A DNA stretch of 64,000 nt from Favolaschia claudopus (taxonomy: Eukaryota > Basidiomycota > Agaricomycetes > Agaricales > Mycenaceae): the NCBI GenBank assembly GCA_037176885.1, contig JAWWNJ010000040.1, positions 1,628,293 to 1,692,292 of the forward strand, written 5' to 3'. The position numbers and the translations under genes were made by a program. This document shows positions 30,798 through 42,501 of this stretch, piece by piece (the first letter of the stretch is position 1; each line of letters opens with the position of its first letter). Below the pieces are notes generated by a model. The model had not been told where the DNA came from and searched no databases. It saw only the letters and a program-made list of their open reading frames with translations.

Positions 30798-31828
30798 GAA
30801 CTGGATGAAACTAGGGCTCTCCTGGCTTGCGCAACGACATGCAAAGATTTCTATTCGAGCACCCTACGGCAAATCTACCAGTTGGTGTACCTCAGAGGCA
30901 ATGAACAGGTGCAAAAGTTTATATACGCCATCGAAACGAATGCCAGTCTTCGGGTTCATGTTAGGGCACTGGACGTCGTCGACGCTGACCCGGGTTCGCT
31001 GACGCCGCTTTCACTCTTCAAGTTTCCTCACCTAAGGCGCTTTCGGTACGATTCCGAGATGGATCCGCATCCGCCGTTGCTTCCAGTGCTCCAGCATCTG
31101 GTTGCGGTCCCCTCCTTGGAGGATGTCTCTTTCATTGTACACACTGCGGACGCCCAAGAGGTCTTGGAGCTGTTGCGCTGCTGCGCTGTCGGCGTCAGAA
31201 GTCTGACGCTGTTTCCCCCCCATGTGACTAAACGCTGCGACGCAGTCCGGTCGTCGCCCAAACCGTTTCTGGACCTCGGACGATGCGGAGCCGTGCGGAT
31301 GCAGTGGGATAATTTGGACACCGTTCTGTGGAGCTTTCTAGCCCGCACCCCCAGCGTTACAACACTGCGCTTGGTGCCGCCCAGTGAGTTCACATGTCTA
31401 GCCTACTAATCCAGCTGACCGCCCTCGTATCAGCGTTCGTATATCGCTACGTTCTGAACACAGCCAATGTCTGTGTCCTACCTAGCCTGACCCATGTCGA
31501 GATTGAGCTTGACAACAGAGCGCTGGAAGCTTTGAACTGCCTGCGTGGACGGCAGAGTGTCCAGAAGCTTACCATACATGTAAGGTACTCGCTTATGGAG
31601 GACCTAGAAGACGACGAGATACTCAATGAAGAGCTCACTCTGTTGTCGGAGCTCGACAACAAGCTTCTCGACATTTTCCCTGAGGTAAAGCAGCTCGCCT
31701 TTGTCGGCGCCGGCAACATTAGCCTGAGAGCTCGGGTCGAGGAGCTTATCATAGGTCGTTTACCAAGGATCGCAAAGCTAGTGATCTTTGATTGTGGCGA
31801 AGAGTGGTTTTGTGCACGGGGAACATAG
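30798..31828 (+). pseudogene. F-box-like protein gene, 5' end cut off by a hAT element
   Basis: Exon 1 (30798-31383) begins directly after the hAT end with ELDETRALLACATTCKDFY, which looks like the second half of an F-box, the motif that binds Skp1 in SCF ubiquitin ligases. A leucine-rich region typical of basidiomycete F-box proteins follows (SLFKFPHLRRFRY, VRSLTLFPPHV, SVTTLRLVPP). A 50-bp intron (31384-31433, with a CTACTAAT branch site) joins in phase to exon 2 (TFVYRYVLNTANV... to TAG 31828). The first half of the F-box and the start codon are absent. The frame stays open into the element, but no family-like start lies there. About 325 codons survive without a stop. I infer an F-box gene broken by the insertion; the family call is from pattern only. 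Confidence 0.6.
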
Positions 31829-32150
31829 TTAGTATAAGAATCTAGTGTTGTGAAGTTCGCAGCCGGTTGTTGATAGTTTCGGAAATAAGCTTCGACTGGA
31901 TTATGTTGAATGAAATGTTCGGTTTTCTCCGAGTCCACGCGTGGTCGCGGACCGAACTTTGTGACAAGTCCGAGTCCCAAATATTTGGTAATTGAACTGT
32001 CACCTCGAGGTATCCTGGTATTGTGTGAATAGTATCATAAGAAGGTAATCTATAAACCTACTGGGGGCTTCAGCGCGATGCCCGAAATTTGGGTATCGTA
32101 TGGCGCAGACGCGATGAACGACGAACTGCAGCGTAGTCGTCAGCACGAGC
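31829..32150. other. 3' flank of the F-box-like gene
   Basis: 31948-32073 matches 9543-9668. No coding region recognised. Confidence 0.4.
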
Positions 32151-32384
32151 CGGTAATGGCGAGGGCGCGACAAGAGCTGCAGGCCGGTAAGTACAATGTA
32201 TGTAGTGTAAATATAAAACCGTACCTCAGTCGTCGGAGAAAAGACTGAGGAACGGTAGTGTGGCCGAAGTGACTATATACAATGTCCGAACGGAGATAAC
32301 TAAACGAGCGTACAGCTAAACTACGAGCTGAAATAAAAGGAACGTATGAATTTACAGTATACCGACACTCCCCCTCAGCGAGTA
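32150..32384 (-). mobile_element. Copia-type 3' LTR with polypurine tract
   Basis: On the minus strand CTGAGGGGGAG (32374-32384) is followed by TGTCGGTATACTG, a polypurine tract and LTR start. The LTR contains the hairpin CCTCAGTCGTCGGAG...GACTGAGG near 32218-32245, as in the LTR at 13860-14155. Its far end was not located. Confidence 0.5.
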
Positions 32385-32850
32385 TTTGCTGGACGAAGGC
32401 CGAGACGTGCAGTCGCGTGGCGGTGAACGTCGCGAGTAAGGCCTTTGGTGAAGATATCAGCGAGATTGTCTCGCGATTAGATGCGGACAGGCGCGAAGTA
32501 CTTGTTGCCTTGTGTCACATTGGAGTTGCTCATGGTGGACAATCCACTGTTTTGAGTCGACACGGAAATCCGTAGGGCGAGTGGGGGCAAAACCAAGTTC
32601 ACCGAGAAGTTGTCGGAACCAGATCGAAGCGGTAGTTGAGCGGTAGCGCTTGAGAATGGTGTGGATGTAACCCTGCTGGGAGAACGAAATGGTACGCAAC
32701 TTGCGGTCGCGTCTCACTGTCATGCCCAAAAACTCCGCAATCTCCCCCTTGTCAGAGATCTGGAAGTGCTTGGTAAATTCGATTTTGAACGCTGAGTGCA
32801 CATTTTTGCATAATTCAAAGTGCCAGGCCTGTCTACCTTTACAATTTGGC
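32385..32850 (-). pseudogene. Copia pol remnant: end of reverse transcriptase and RNase H
   Basis: The minus-strand frame contains FTKHFQISDKGEIAEFLGM and SFSQQGYIHTILKRY, the end of a copia-type reverse transcriptase, then IWFRQLLGELGFAPT and VDSKQ, the RNase H part. Frames shift and stops occur towards the LTR. The upstream protease, integrase and RT core are gone; the sequence before about 32850 is unrelated. Confidence 0.65.
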
Positions 32851-33524
32851 CGATTTGAATTTTGATGGAAAACATCCCACGGCAAGCTAAAATTTGGGTG
32901 TTTTGCCTTTTTCGGACATATGATCGCGCATCAGAATTTATTGATCAGATCATGGTGCTAGAAATATGCGCGTAGAAATTCTACACTGCCTAGCGCTTTG
33001 ATTTGGGCAAAGGCGTTCATTTGTGAGCACGAGTACAAAACAAAGGAATCTAGTGTACTGAACCAATCACAGAGTCTGATGACCGGCGCATATTGCATAT
33101 TGAACTCAGAAGACAATTTTGACGCTCGTTCCCAAATCCCAGAACCACAGTTCCAGACTCCGAAGTCGAAAAAAAAAATCACCCCTGTTACAATCCCAGA
33201 TTCACAGCATACGGGAGCAGACACACTCAATGAGCACTCGTAGGGTGACTCGTGAGCAACCTGAGCAAGAGATCCATAACGCAACTCAGCAAGGGCAAGC
33301 AGAGAGCAAGCAGCCTTCACCCGGACGTGGAAAGATGGCATGCAGAGTTTTGAGACTCGGAAACTCGGATACCGTGAAAATACCATGATGACGCTCGTAG
33401 GGTATGAATTGATCCCATGAGACAAATGAGCTAAAGCCAGTTCCGGATCCGCATTGTCTATGTTCATGGTGGTTGAAGCAACGGTGGAAAAAGCTGAAGC
33501 AGCCCTAAGCAGGGGGGGGGGAGG

Positions 33525-34043
33525 GGAGCTGAGTGGAGAGGAGCTGAGTTGGAGCTGAACTCGAGGTGATTGCCTATCAGCTCGCTCGAGCTCGGAGTTG
33601 GGCCGAGGCAGCCTCAGGCAGCTTGGATTTCACATCCATAAACAGAAGTTTTCGTCCCACGCTCCCTCATCTGCTGGTTTTAAGCTGCGTTGCTCTGTTT
33701 CGACACCTCAAAAATGTGCTACAATTAGAGTATCATAAACATTTCCACAATAAAAAACTACACAGTTGATAAGTAAATTATGGAATACGAAGCACAATTA
33801 TCATACAAGTGAATAAAACGCAAAAATAAACCGGCGAAGCACAGGAAGATACTATAAGTCCCATGTTCTCCCTCAGGATAATTTCTAATGGTCCTGGTTT
33901 TGGCCGGGACCATTCTTCCATGCCTTCCACTTTGGAAATCTATTTGGAACAAGGGGTTAGTTTGTATAGGGCACACTCGGTCGTCGCGCCTCGCCGCGTC
34001 GAGGGCTCTGTAGTCGCGTTTTCTACGCGTCAAAACACTGCAA
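33525..34043 (-). mobile_element. hAT remnant related to the 35643-39224 element
   Basis: 33525-33610 matches the complement of the right end of the large hAT element (39130-39220; GAGCTGAGTTGGAGCTGA, CAGCTCGCTCGAGCTCGGAG). At 33860-33950 the minus strand repeats its BED-finger exon (CCAAAGTGGAAGGCATGGAA) with stops. The rest of the transposase is deleted. Confidence 0.6.
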
Positions 34044-34949
34044 TCAGTATGGAAACTCAAACCTGTACATGCTGTCCCACCCCAGACATCTCATATTATG
34101 ACGGCGGCGTAGCTTTGGCTTTGAGGCGGCCGTCACTGGCGGCAACCAGAGCCGTCGCGCCGCCACATTAGAGATCCAAGCGTTGAATACTACATAGTGT
34201 GTTCTGCGTGCGATAGGATAGTACAGATAATGTTGTGCACAGTAGAGCGCGCACACCTAAATAGTTTAACACACCCCCTCGCGCGAAGACTGGGCAAACG
34301 CGCTAGACCGCGACAGAGGGAGTAGTTTTCACCTTGCGACGGTTCCCCCGTCGAACCTTTCTCTTCCCAACCTGCACCCCCTCAAGCTCGACAGCGGCAG
34401 CGGCAGGCGAGACCGCGATAGAATCCTCATTGAAGAGGATGACCTCGTCGGGGTCGGAGGCAGCGCCAGGGAGGACGATGTCGACGTCGGGAGCGTGCGC
34501 GACTACGGCGACATCATATTCGTCGTCTGAGTCGACTGACCAAGCGGCGGTCGCGTTCAAGAACTTATTCTTTACGTCGGCGGGCATGTCAGCAACACAG
34601 CGTCGGGCGATGTGACCGGCGCGTCCGCAACGGTGGCAGACACCGTTCGCGTCCTTGGGGTTGCCCCAATCGAAGGCATCCTTGTTGCGCTTACGATCGC
34701 GAGCGGCAGCCATAGCTACTGGCTCGAGAGCGAGGGGATCATACTCATCCTCCGCCTTGCAGAAGACGCAGACAACAAAGATTAGGCGCAGTGGGCGGGG
34801 CCCATAACCTCTTGAAGGTGGGCGCAAAAACGAGACAACGGAATGATTAGATCACAACCCTACTGTACATGGATGTGACCGAGAGTACATAAGATAAATG
34901 TCCGGCAACCGGGTGCACAGTAGAGCGCGCACACCTAAATATCTATATA
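34044..34949 (-). mobile_element. Copia remnant reduced to the end of gag
   Basis: The block GTGCACAGTAGAGCGCGCAC occurs at about 34236 and 34914 as parts of two LTRs. A primer-site-like GGTTATGGGCC lies near 34800 (minus strand) and a polypurine-like GAGGGGGTGTG near 34272-34285. Between them only the last part of gag remains; all of pol is gone. The right LTR is cut by the 34950-35555 element. Confidence 0.55.
34303..34737 (-). pseudogene. C-terminal part of copia Gag with CCHC knuckle
   Basis: The minus-strand frame includes DPLALEPVAMAAARDRKR, then the zinc knuckle CHRCGRAGHIARRC, then CVADMPADVKNKFL and an acidic tail ending in a basic block (GKRKVRRGNRRKVK). This is the nucleocapsid end of a copia Gag. 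The N-terminal gag part is missing because the primer site lies only about 60 bases upstream. No pol sequence follows; the frame stops 30 bases before the polypurine-like tract. Confidence 0.6.
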
Positions 34950-35555
34950 AGATAGAGAGCGTGGGATCCCCGCACCTTACTTAAGCACGTTATGTAACGC
35001 TTATTAATCGTTCCCACGGCCAAATCCCCAGTCGCACAAAAAATTTCGTGCTCTTTCCGGCCTGCGGAAGGGCTGACCTACAGACTTAGAAGACATTCTC
35101 GCTGTTTCGGCTCTGAAATTTTGGTTTTTGGTTTGACAGGAAAAGCACCTTCCACACTGCAAGGAGGTTCTGTCACTCATTGCGCCGCAAAGGTTTGACA
35201 GGTCCCACCCTTAAGCGAGCTGCCGAAGCATGCCGAGATGACTATCCTGTGGCTGTGCTGGCCAAATTTTCCTCCGAAATTTTTGAAAAGTGTCCCATTT
35301 GGTGAGAAAACCACATAGAAACACTCAGAAAAAAAGTGGTCTGAATTTTTTTGTGGGTCATATAGCAAGAGACCAAGGGACATTTTGGCAACTCTGCCCA
35401 ATAGGAACCCTTCATTGAACCTCTATCTAAGACTTGTATTGGGCAAAATTCCCAATCCGGAACTTAGCATCGTGCTATAAGCCCTCGACGTCGAGCGTGA
35501 CAATGTCACAGTGTGATGCTGACATAAGGGTGCGGGGATCCCACGCTCTCTATCT
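34950..35555. mobile_element. 606-bp TA-flanked inverted-repeat element
   Basis: The perfect arms AGATAGAGAGCGTGGGATCC...GCACC (27 bp or more) lie at 34950-34977 and 35528-35555, with TA at both borders (34948-34949, 35556-35557). It interrupts a copia LTR. Its interior has no recognised coding region. Confidence 0.75.
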
Positions 35556-35642
35556 TAAGAACCAAAGACTTCGTGTCTGGGTGGGACAAGACAAGAAAGA
35601 AACACTGTCTTAGCCTGGGAAGACAGTGTGCCGTTTTGTGAT

Positions 35643-38600
35643 TAGTGCTGCCGGAAGCTGGAGTTAGCTCCGAGCTGAGTTCAGCTCCAACTCGGCACGT
35701 TACCATAAACGGCACCTCGAGGTGATGCCAGCTCGCCTCACCTCGGCCCCCAAAACAGGCACTGTGACACTCTTGACAGCGTCACTGAGTGACTGGCGCG
35801 TCAAGCACAATCCTCGTCCTCCCGCTCACCGGTTAGCGCGTTCCTGCCGCGACCCAATCCTCCTATGATTCACCTCAACCTCGCTTGGCGTCGACGTCAC
35901 CGCCTGGCTGCTACGGAGAATGCGAAACGCCCCACACAGAGCTGGAAATATGACGCAAAGGTGGCGCGTCGGGATAGTGCGTTGGCGCACTCAGGGTCCA
36001 AGGTACGCGCAATAGATACCTCCGAAATGTTATATATATTGCCCCAATTATACTCCATTCCAACCCTCCCTCTTGTGAACTCCCATGGCCTCGCCGTCCT
36101 GCCAATGCGGCAACCCGCAGGCATGCACTTGCTACATCCAACCCCCGCGTCAAAACAATTTCACAACGCATTCCTACCCCACGCCCAACGTCTTTGGCTC
36201 CTGGCCTGGCTCTCAGGTTCATGCCGTGCCTCTCCCGCCTCAAGCTTTCATCCCCGGATCGCCGTATCCTCCACCACCTCCCGTCACTTTCGGCCAGACT
36301 TACGGCTTTCAAAATACATACCCCGCCTTATTTAACACCGTGATTCCTCCCCCTTCCTCTGCGGCAACCCATGCACCATTTGTCGACGCGACTAACACGA
36401 TTAATGCCGGCCTCGCTCCGCCACAGCGCAAGAAGAAACGTAAAGCGAATCCCAACGCTAACTCGGCAGCTACATCGCGTACCCGTCGCCGCATCGACCC
36501 CAACTCCACCTCCGAACCGGCTGTGTTCGGGGTCGGTCCGTCTGACCCAAATGTTGCAGCGGCAGCAGCTGCCTCTGAATCAGTTTCCCATCCTTCAATC
36601 CCTCACCCCAACTTCGGCTCTTTGGTCAATCAATCTTCGGCATCCGGAGACGATGCAACAGATGTTTGGTATTTTGTTCGAGGCGTTCACGGCGCTTCTG
36701 CGCCAACCGTCGCACCAGAACCAACGGAAATGAAGGAAGATCGACCGGATAAAAAGGTGTTTTCCCATTTGTCGTGCCGCCTCTGTCCGTGAGTGTTCAA
36801 GTGTGTTCTGTTTTTGTTTTCGCTATCTGAACCCTTCCATCGTTAGATTTCCGAAATGGAAGGCATGGAAGAATGGTCCTGGACAAACCAAGACCATCCG
36901 AAATCATCTTGAGGGAGAACATGGCAAAGTTTGGAAGGATATGGTCATCCTGAAGGGGCTCAAGAATTGGGATATTCTCGCAAAGGCGCCGAAGACTCCG
37001 GGAGAGCGAGAGGAATTTTCTATTCCCGGATTCTACGAACGATTGGTTAAGTGGATCGCTGTTGATGATCAGGTTGGTGCTATCTCATCATTGTTTCTTG
37101 CGATTCTAATATATTTGTTTAGTCTCTGGACGTGGTGGACTGTCCCGAGCTCAATGGGCACCTTGTACTTAAAACTCGGCTCGTTGCTTTTCGTTGATTG
37201 GACGGGAGACACACCGGTCAAAATATCGCCAAAATCTTTGTACAAGTTTTGAAGGAGATTGGTTGTTTGCACAAAGTAAGTCACATAGAGTTGTGAATTG
37301 AACGGCTTGCTGATGATAACTCAGCTCGGAATGATTACATGCGACAATGCTAGCAACAATAACACATGCATGGTGTATATTGCGCAAGAGCTCGCCGTGC
37401 TCGGAATTCCTTTCGATGCGGAAGGGAACAGAATTCGGTGAGTTTTAATGATTTATTCCCGAGTCTGAGGGCTAACCGTGTTCAGCTGTTTTCCGCATGT
37501 CGTCAATATTGCTGTCAAAGCCGCTCTCGCAACACTTCCCGAATTACCTGCTCCTCAAGATGGTGTCGATTCGGACAACTACGGCACGCCGATTCCCGAG
37601 GCACTGAAGCAGGATGTCGGGTATTGGGAGGCGCTAAGAAAAAATCCAGTCAAACAAACTCGTACACTCGTTACATCGTGCCTTGAATTTGACTTGGAAT
37701 TTCGTTTAGGCTGTTGAGGCATTTCTCGATGACCCAATGCAAGTCAAAATTTCGGATGATCGGCTCGATCCAGTCACCAAGACTGTTCTCATCGACATTC
37801 GGCGGTTTTTACAGGTTCCGCATCTTGTCCAGGAGATAGTCTCTGCGGAGAAAGCACCTACCCTGTCCTATGTGCTTCCACTCTACGAGCAGCTCATTGC
37901 CGCCCTCAAGCTTCTTGCACGAGAGCTCCCGAAAATCAGTCTCGGTATCAGCGCCGCTGTCGACAAATTCACAGAATATCTTGGGATGTCTCGGCGCACT
38001 CGAATGTATGCGCTAGCGATGGGTAATTACTTCCTTGTTTGTCTCTTAATTCGCTTCAATCACTCATATTTAACTTTCAGTTCTAAATCCGACGACAAAA
38101 CTCCAGTGGCTAAGGGACAACTGGTCTTCATCAGATGCTGAAGAAGCCAGAACCTGGATTTGTGCAGCGGTGCGTCCCAACTTTCACATTATACTGCGCT
38201 ACTGACAAACTCCCAAGATGCTGGAGTACCGCCGGGAGTTCCGCGCTCACCAGAACTCTCCGAGCACTGTGCACATAGCTTCGACCGCCAGCCGCCGCGC
38301 TGTTCACACGCCGTCTGCATCCCATGCCGCTCGTGCCCAGAAATCTGGGTTTGCGAAGCTTGGTGCTCTTGTAAAAGAGCTGTCTGCTTCCGACATCGAA
38401 TCCCCACCGAGTACTCAAAGTCCGCAGCCGCTTTCGGAGGAAGAGCAAGTAGAGGCAGAGCGCCTATGAGAAGGAGGGTTTGCTGGGAGGCTCGGACCCA
38501 GAGTATGAGGACCTTGACTTGCTCCGCTACTGGGAGGTGAGTTTAAGTATGTTCTTATACAATGTTGGTCTGAAAAATGTTGCAGGCTCGTCAATATCGG

Positions 38601-39224
38601 TTCCGTTACCTATTTCGCGTGGCGCTTGATGTATTGCCTGTTCAGGCTTCTGCGGTACCATGCGAGCGTGTTTTCTCTTCCAGCAAGGACACAGATGCCT
38701 CCCTACGCATCAGTCTCTCCCCCGAGATGATGGAAATGCTCCAGATTCTCAAATTTATTTATCGACAGGATCGCATCAAATTTTGCGAGGACTTCGTCGT
38801 AACTGAGGAAGATCTGTCTGTTGTTGATATTGACCCTGATGTAGCAGAAAGGTTGATTGCGTCAGGGCGTACTCAAGAGCTTGAGGATCTTATAGAATCT
38901 TCCTGGGCTTCGCCCGTTTGATTTTGCGTTGTATTCACTTATATAATCATTGTGCTTTGTATTGTTCCATAATTTACTCATAAACTGTATAGTCTTTTAT
39001 TGTGCATATGTTTATTGTACTTATTGGAGAATTGTAGCACATTTTAGAGGTGCATACGAGGTCAAAACAGTGCAATGCAGCTCAACGAGGAGACGGGGAA
39101 CCGTGGGACGGAAACTTCCATTTATGGATGTCAGCTCCGAGCTGCCTCGGCCCAACTCCGAGCTCGAGCGAGCTGATGGGCAATCACCTCGAGCTCAGCT
39201 CCAACTCAGCTCCCGGCAGCACTA
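35643..39224 (+). mobile_element. 3.6-kb hAT transposon with intact ends and 8-bp target duplication
   Basis: Ends TAGTGCTGCCGG (35643) and CCGGCAGCACTA (39224). TTTGTGAT flanks both sides exactly (35635-35642 and 39225-39232). Subterminal regions are rich in GAGCTGAGTT/AGCTCC words. It contains a decayed BED-hAT transposase. Smaller relatives with similar ends lie at 23201-23361, 33525-34043 and 52959-53387. Confidence 0.92.
36085..38921 (+). pseudogene. hAT transposase with BED finger, decayed
   Basis: Exons joined by short GT-AG introns: 36085-36788, 36847-37072, 37123-37275, 37325-37437, 37486 on, then to 38022, 38081-38169, 38218-38536 and 38586-38921. Exon 1 is low-complexity and ends in CRLC; exon 2 completes a BED finger (FPKWKAWKNG, IRNHLEGEH). 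The catalytic region shows HTGQNIAKIF, MITCDNASNNNT and CFPHVVNIAV. The C-terminus is the hAT dimerisation region (SAVPCERVFSSSKDT). Damage: an in-frame TGA near 37195 in place of a likely Trp, missing sequence before HTGQN and again before AVEAFLDDP (about 37690), and a one-base frame change near 38465. It cannot make an active enzyme. I infer the exon borders from splice sites and phase only. Confidence 0.82.
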
Positions 39225-39232
39225 TTTGTGAT

Positions 39233-39606
39233 GCAGCAGAGAGGGGCCGATCTGATGTGACCTGATCCGAGCTTCTCCTCTTCTTCTACCACCACCATCG
39301 ACTTCCCGTTCACCCTCTCTCACCTCGCTAGAGCTCATCATTCACGACACTTTTGCTTCTGGGTTCATCCTCGCGCATCCCATCACCCCACGACCTGGCC
39401 GCCAGCGGCGAAGGCTCATCGCCGCTGTGTGTTCCCCACACCCACATCTATGTGGCTGTCCCATTGCCGAAACGAACGAAGCAATGAACAAAACAAACGA
39501 AACGGACATTCGTATTGGCTGACCGCTAACAAAATGCCGTGAACCGCCCCACTGGTGCGTCATTTTGTCGAGATGTTGAGTTCGTGCCCGCATGCTCCAC
39601 CCGTCT
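39233..39606. other. No gene recognised
   Basis: Sequence between the large hAT element and the next MITE. It is probably the upstream region of the gene at 40170; no clear promoter motif. Confidence 0.4.
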
Positions 39607-39614
39607 CTCTGCAC

Positions 39615-40135
39615 CAGTGTTCCTTTTTAAGGCCTTATTAAGGGCACCTCCGAAGGCTAAGGCCTTAAAGGCCTTAATAAGGTTATTAAGGGCTCCATAT
39701 TAAGGGGTCTTAGGATGAAAAATACAAATTTTTCCGGGCTTTTTTAGATGCATTTTTCGGGGAGTTCCAAAGCGGTTTTGCTTCTTATTGCTTGCTCCAG
39801 CTGAGTTTTGGCTGAACTTGATGTTTGTGGACTGAAATTGCTCCCGCCAGGGCAATGCAGGTAGCCGAGCTGAGGGCTTGGCCGATGTTCCGCCACGCTT
39901 CAGCAGAATCAACCAAGAATCAACGGAGCCTGCCGGACACTGGCATTGAGAATCCCTTAATGCTGCGGGCCTTTGGCAGGTGCCGAACCTGCCGAACGTA
40001 GCCGAGAAGGGTGACGTAATCCAAGGTAAGGCTTAATTAAGGGTTAAGATGGATCCAGCTTCATGTTAACCCTTAGCATTAACTTGAAATTAAGGGTTAA
40101 TTCATTCTAAGGCTTAACCCTTAGGAGGAACACTG
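39615..40135. mobile_element. 521-bp hAT MITE, TTAAGG family, just upstream of a gene
   Basis: Ends CAGTGTTCCTTTTTAAGG and CTTAGGAGGAACACTG. CTCTGCAC flanks both sides exactly (39607-39614 and 40136-40143). TTAAGG words fill both ends. It ends 34 bases before the ATG at 40170, so it lies in the promoter or leader of that gene. Confidence 0.9.
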
Positions 40136-40169
40136 CTCTGCACAATGTCGATTCACTCGATGCTCAACC

Positions 40170-41366
40170 ATGCCCGCCACAACGAGCCGTCTTCGCTCAC
40201 TGCTGCCCAAGACGCCCTCTATGACTCAGCCGGAGCCCTTTTTGCTTAGCAGAACAATGGAGCGCGAGGGGAATCTCGGCGAGCTGAGTGCAGTCAGTGG
40301 TGCACCTGTGGAGATCAGAGCGAATTCTGTTTCAAGGAAGAGTCGGAATCAGGTCAGCAATTCAACAAAATGTCGTGCCGGACCCGTTCAAAAGTAATTT
40401 TTCCTTAGTCCGAGTCTGAACGGCGTTCGGCGGGCCAAAAGAGACGAAGGAAGAGAGAAGCAAAGGAAAAAGAGAACGATGGTCGTTTGGTATGCGAGAC
40501 TTGCGATCTGAGGACTTCACACTGATCTGAGGGGCACAGTCAGGCATTGTAAGGCCTGTATACTTGCCACGATCATTGGCTCAACGAGCACGTCGGCAAC
40601 GAGAGCTCGCTCGCTGGTGAAATTGAGGATCTATTGGACATCGAGGGATATAAAGGTTGTCATAGGTCTCGAGCGCAAACGCTACGGCGGAAAGTTGAAC
40701 AAGGGGAACAAAGGTTAAAGTTATCTCCTGAATGCGGTACGCGTCCACCCAATTGGAGCTGTATTGTCTAGCTTACTGTTTTGTTCGTCACAGATCCGAC
40801 TCAGTCCTTAGATCAAGCCCTCGACCACGAATACGATGTCAATCAGCCTCGCCGCAATAACCGATATCGGACAAGTTACCGAAGTAGGATGCTTTGGTAT
40901 GAGGATGAGGTTCGGCGAGGTGTTTACAGTTGCGGCGAAATTAAATGCATTACCATAAAAGGAAATTATCACCATTTTCATCCCCTCTGGCTTGGAAGCG
41001 CCGGGAGAAGGCTCGATATAGCTTCATGATACGATGGCACGTCTGTCAGTGCAGTATGCAAGTATGAAGTAGGTCGTTTGCATCACGATTGAGCGAGAAT
41101 GGTGGAATAAGCTGTAATCTAAATCGACCAATCGGAGCCCAGACTAACTTTCCCATGGATCATTTTCACTGCTAAAACATCTGAATTGGCGACACCAATG
41201 CTGACCTTGCGATGACTCGGCCGCGTTGCCCTGTCCAGAGCTGATTTAACAGAAATTTCCTTTTATGGTAATGCATTTAATTTCGCCGCAACTGTATGCT
41301 GAGGAACAACGACGGGAGATGATGCTTGGATGGCAACAAATTTCCCCAGGCATTTCAACATTGTAA
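40170..41366 (+). CDS. Five-exon gene of unknown function, last exon split by a MITE
   Basis: Exons 40170-40352, 40409-40489, 40540-40616, 40666-40736 and 40794 on; all four introns are 49-57 bp with GT-AG ends and the phases agree. The product is basic at the start (MPATTSRLRSLLPKTPSM), then Lys/Arg-rich (GQKRRRKREAKEKEN), then RSLAQRARRQRELAR and a C-terminal part with NNRYRTSYRSRMLWYEDEVR. A 372-bp TA MITE (40925-41296) lies in exon 5. Without it the frame continues as YAEEQRREMMLGWQQI and stops at 41366, giving 204 residues. With it the frame reads 33 MITE-derived residues and stops at 41029, giving 215 residues. I do not recognise a domain; the charge suggests nucleic-acid or chromatin contact, which is a guess. 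Consistent introns make this one of the few credible genes here, perhaps itself of old transposon origin. Confidence 0.6.
40925..41296. mobile_element. Intact 372-bp TA-flanked MITE inside an exon
   Basis: Ends TACAGTTGCGGCGAAATTAA and its complement, with inner arms TACCATAAAAGGAAATT. TA duplicates at the borders (40925-40926 and 41295-41296) out of the codon TAT. Same family as 19368-20884 and, by its tips, 5890-5995. Confidence 0.88.
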
Positions 41367-41551
41367 ACGGCTTAAGATGTATTTACTATATGTAAGAAAC
41401 CAAGCCATTTGAGATGGAGTGAGCTCGCACACGGGGCCGCGAGGAGTCGACCGAAGGTCGGCGACGATTGGGACTGGCACCTGGTTTTCGTAGGGCAGAA
41501 GAGCGGAATCCCATGGCGAAGCATGGGCTCACTGCTATTTTTTACAACGTA

Positions 41552-42022
41552 CAGTGGGATATCTCATAATGCATGAGGTCAAAATGCATAAACCTCATTA
41601 TGCATCGACTTTTGGTGTTCACCGACTTGGTAGGCTGGAATTTTATGCATTATCCTCATAATGCCTATTGCATAGGGTGAAGAGCGCATTTATGCATTTT
41701 GAAATTGCAAAAATCGTACAATTTGGTGAATTTTACCGCTCTCAGGACCAATTTAGACATATTCCGCACCCTGAATACACAGCCGCGTCATTTTTACCCC
41801 AAAATTTAGCCAAGTTCCTTGATCTGCTGGTTATTACAGCTAATTTTGACAGGCTCCCGCCAACTTCCAAGTGATTCGGTGTTCGCCGGACTACCATATA
41901 TAGTATTTTCGTGACAATGTCACGCATGTCACATCGTGTGACATTATGCAGAAATGCATATTGCTCATAATGCATAGGCTTTGGGGGTCCACGGGCCTTA
42001 TGCATTATGAGCTATCCGACTG
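41552..42022. mobile_element. 471-bp TA-flanked element rich in CATAATGCAT words
   Basis: Ends CAGTGGGATATCTCATAATG and its imperfect complement ATTATGAGCTATCCGACTG, with TA on both sides. The interior holds several more TCATAATGCAT copies and no coding region. Confidence 0.65.
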
Positions 42023-42501
42023 TAGTCCATTTTTAAGATCAACGGGGTTAACCGACCGATCAGCTGGGTCCTCAACATGTTGAGTGCACAGCCACGATTC
42101 ACACACCACAGACATCCCGGTACGCACCGAGGCTGAGTGTGACGTTGTCACAACCGTAACACTTAACAATATTCTGTCTTTTGTCCGCAATTTCTCGACC
42201 GTGCGGGCTTGCAGACCTTTGGCTTTGCTCGGGCTGTACAGATACGATATTCAAGCTATTTAATTGCGTGTTCTCTCATGCTGGGACGGCCCGAATGTTC
42301 GCAATTTGAATAAATTCGGCTTGCAGACCTCTGATTTTGCTTGGGCTGTACAGATACGATATCTAAGTTATTTAATTGCGTGTTTTCTCATGCTGGGACG
42401 GCCAGAATGCTCGCGATTTGAATAAATTCTGCATTTTTATCATCCCCCTCTGTTGCCGCGAAATGGGCATCTCCCGCTCCTCCGGATGCTCCAAGAAAAT
42501 A

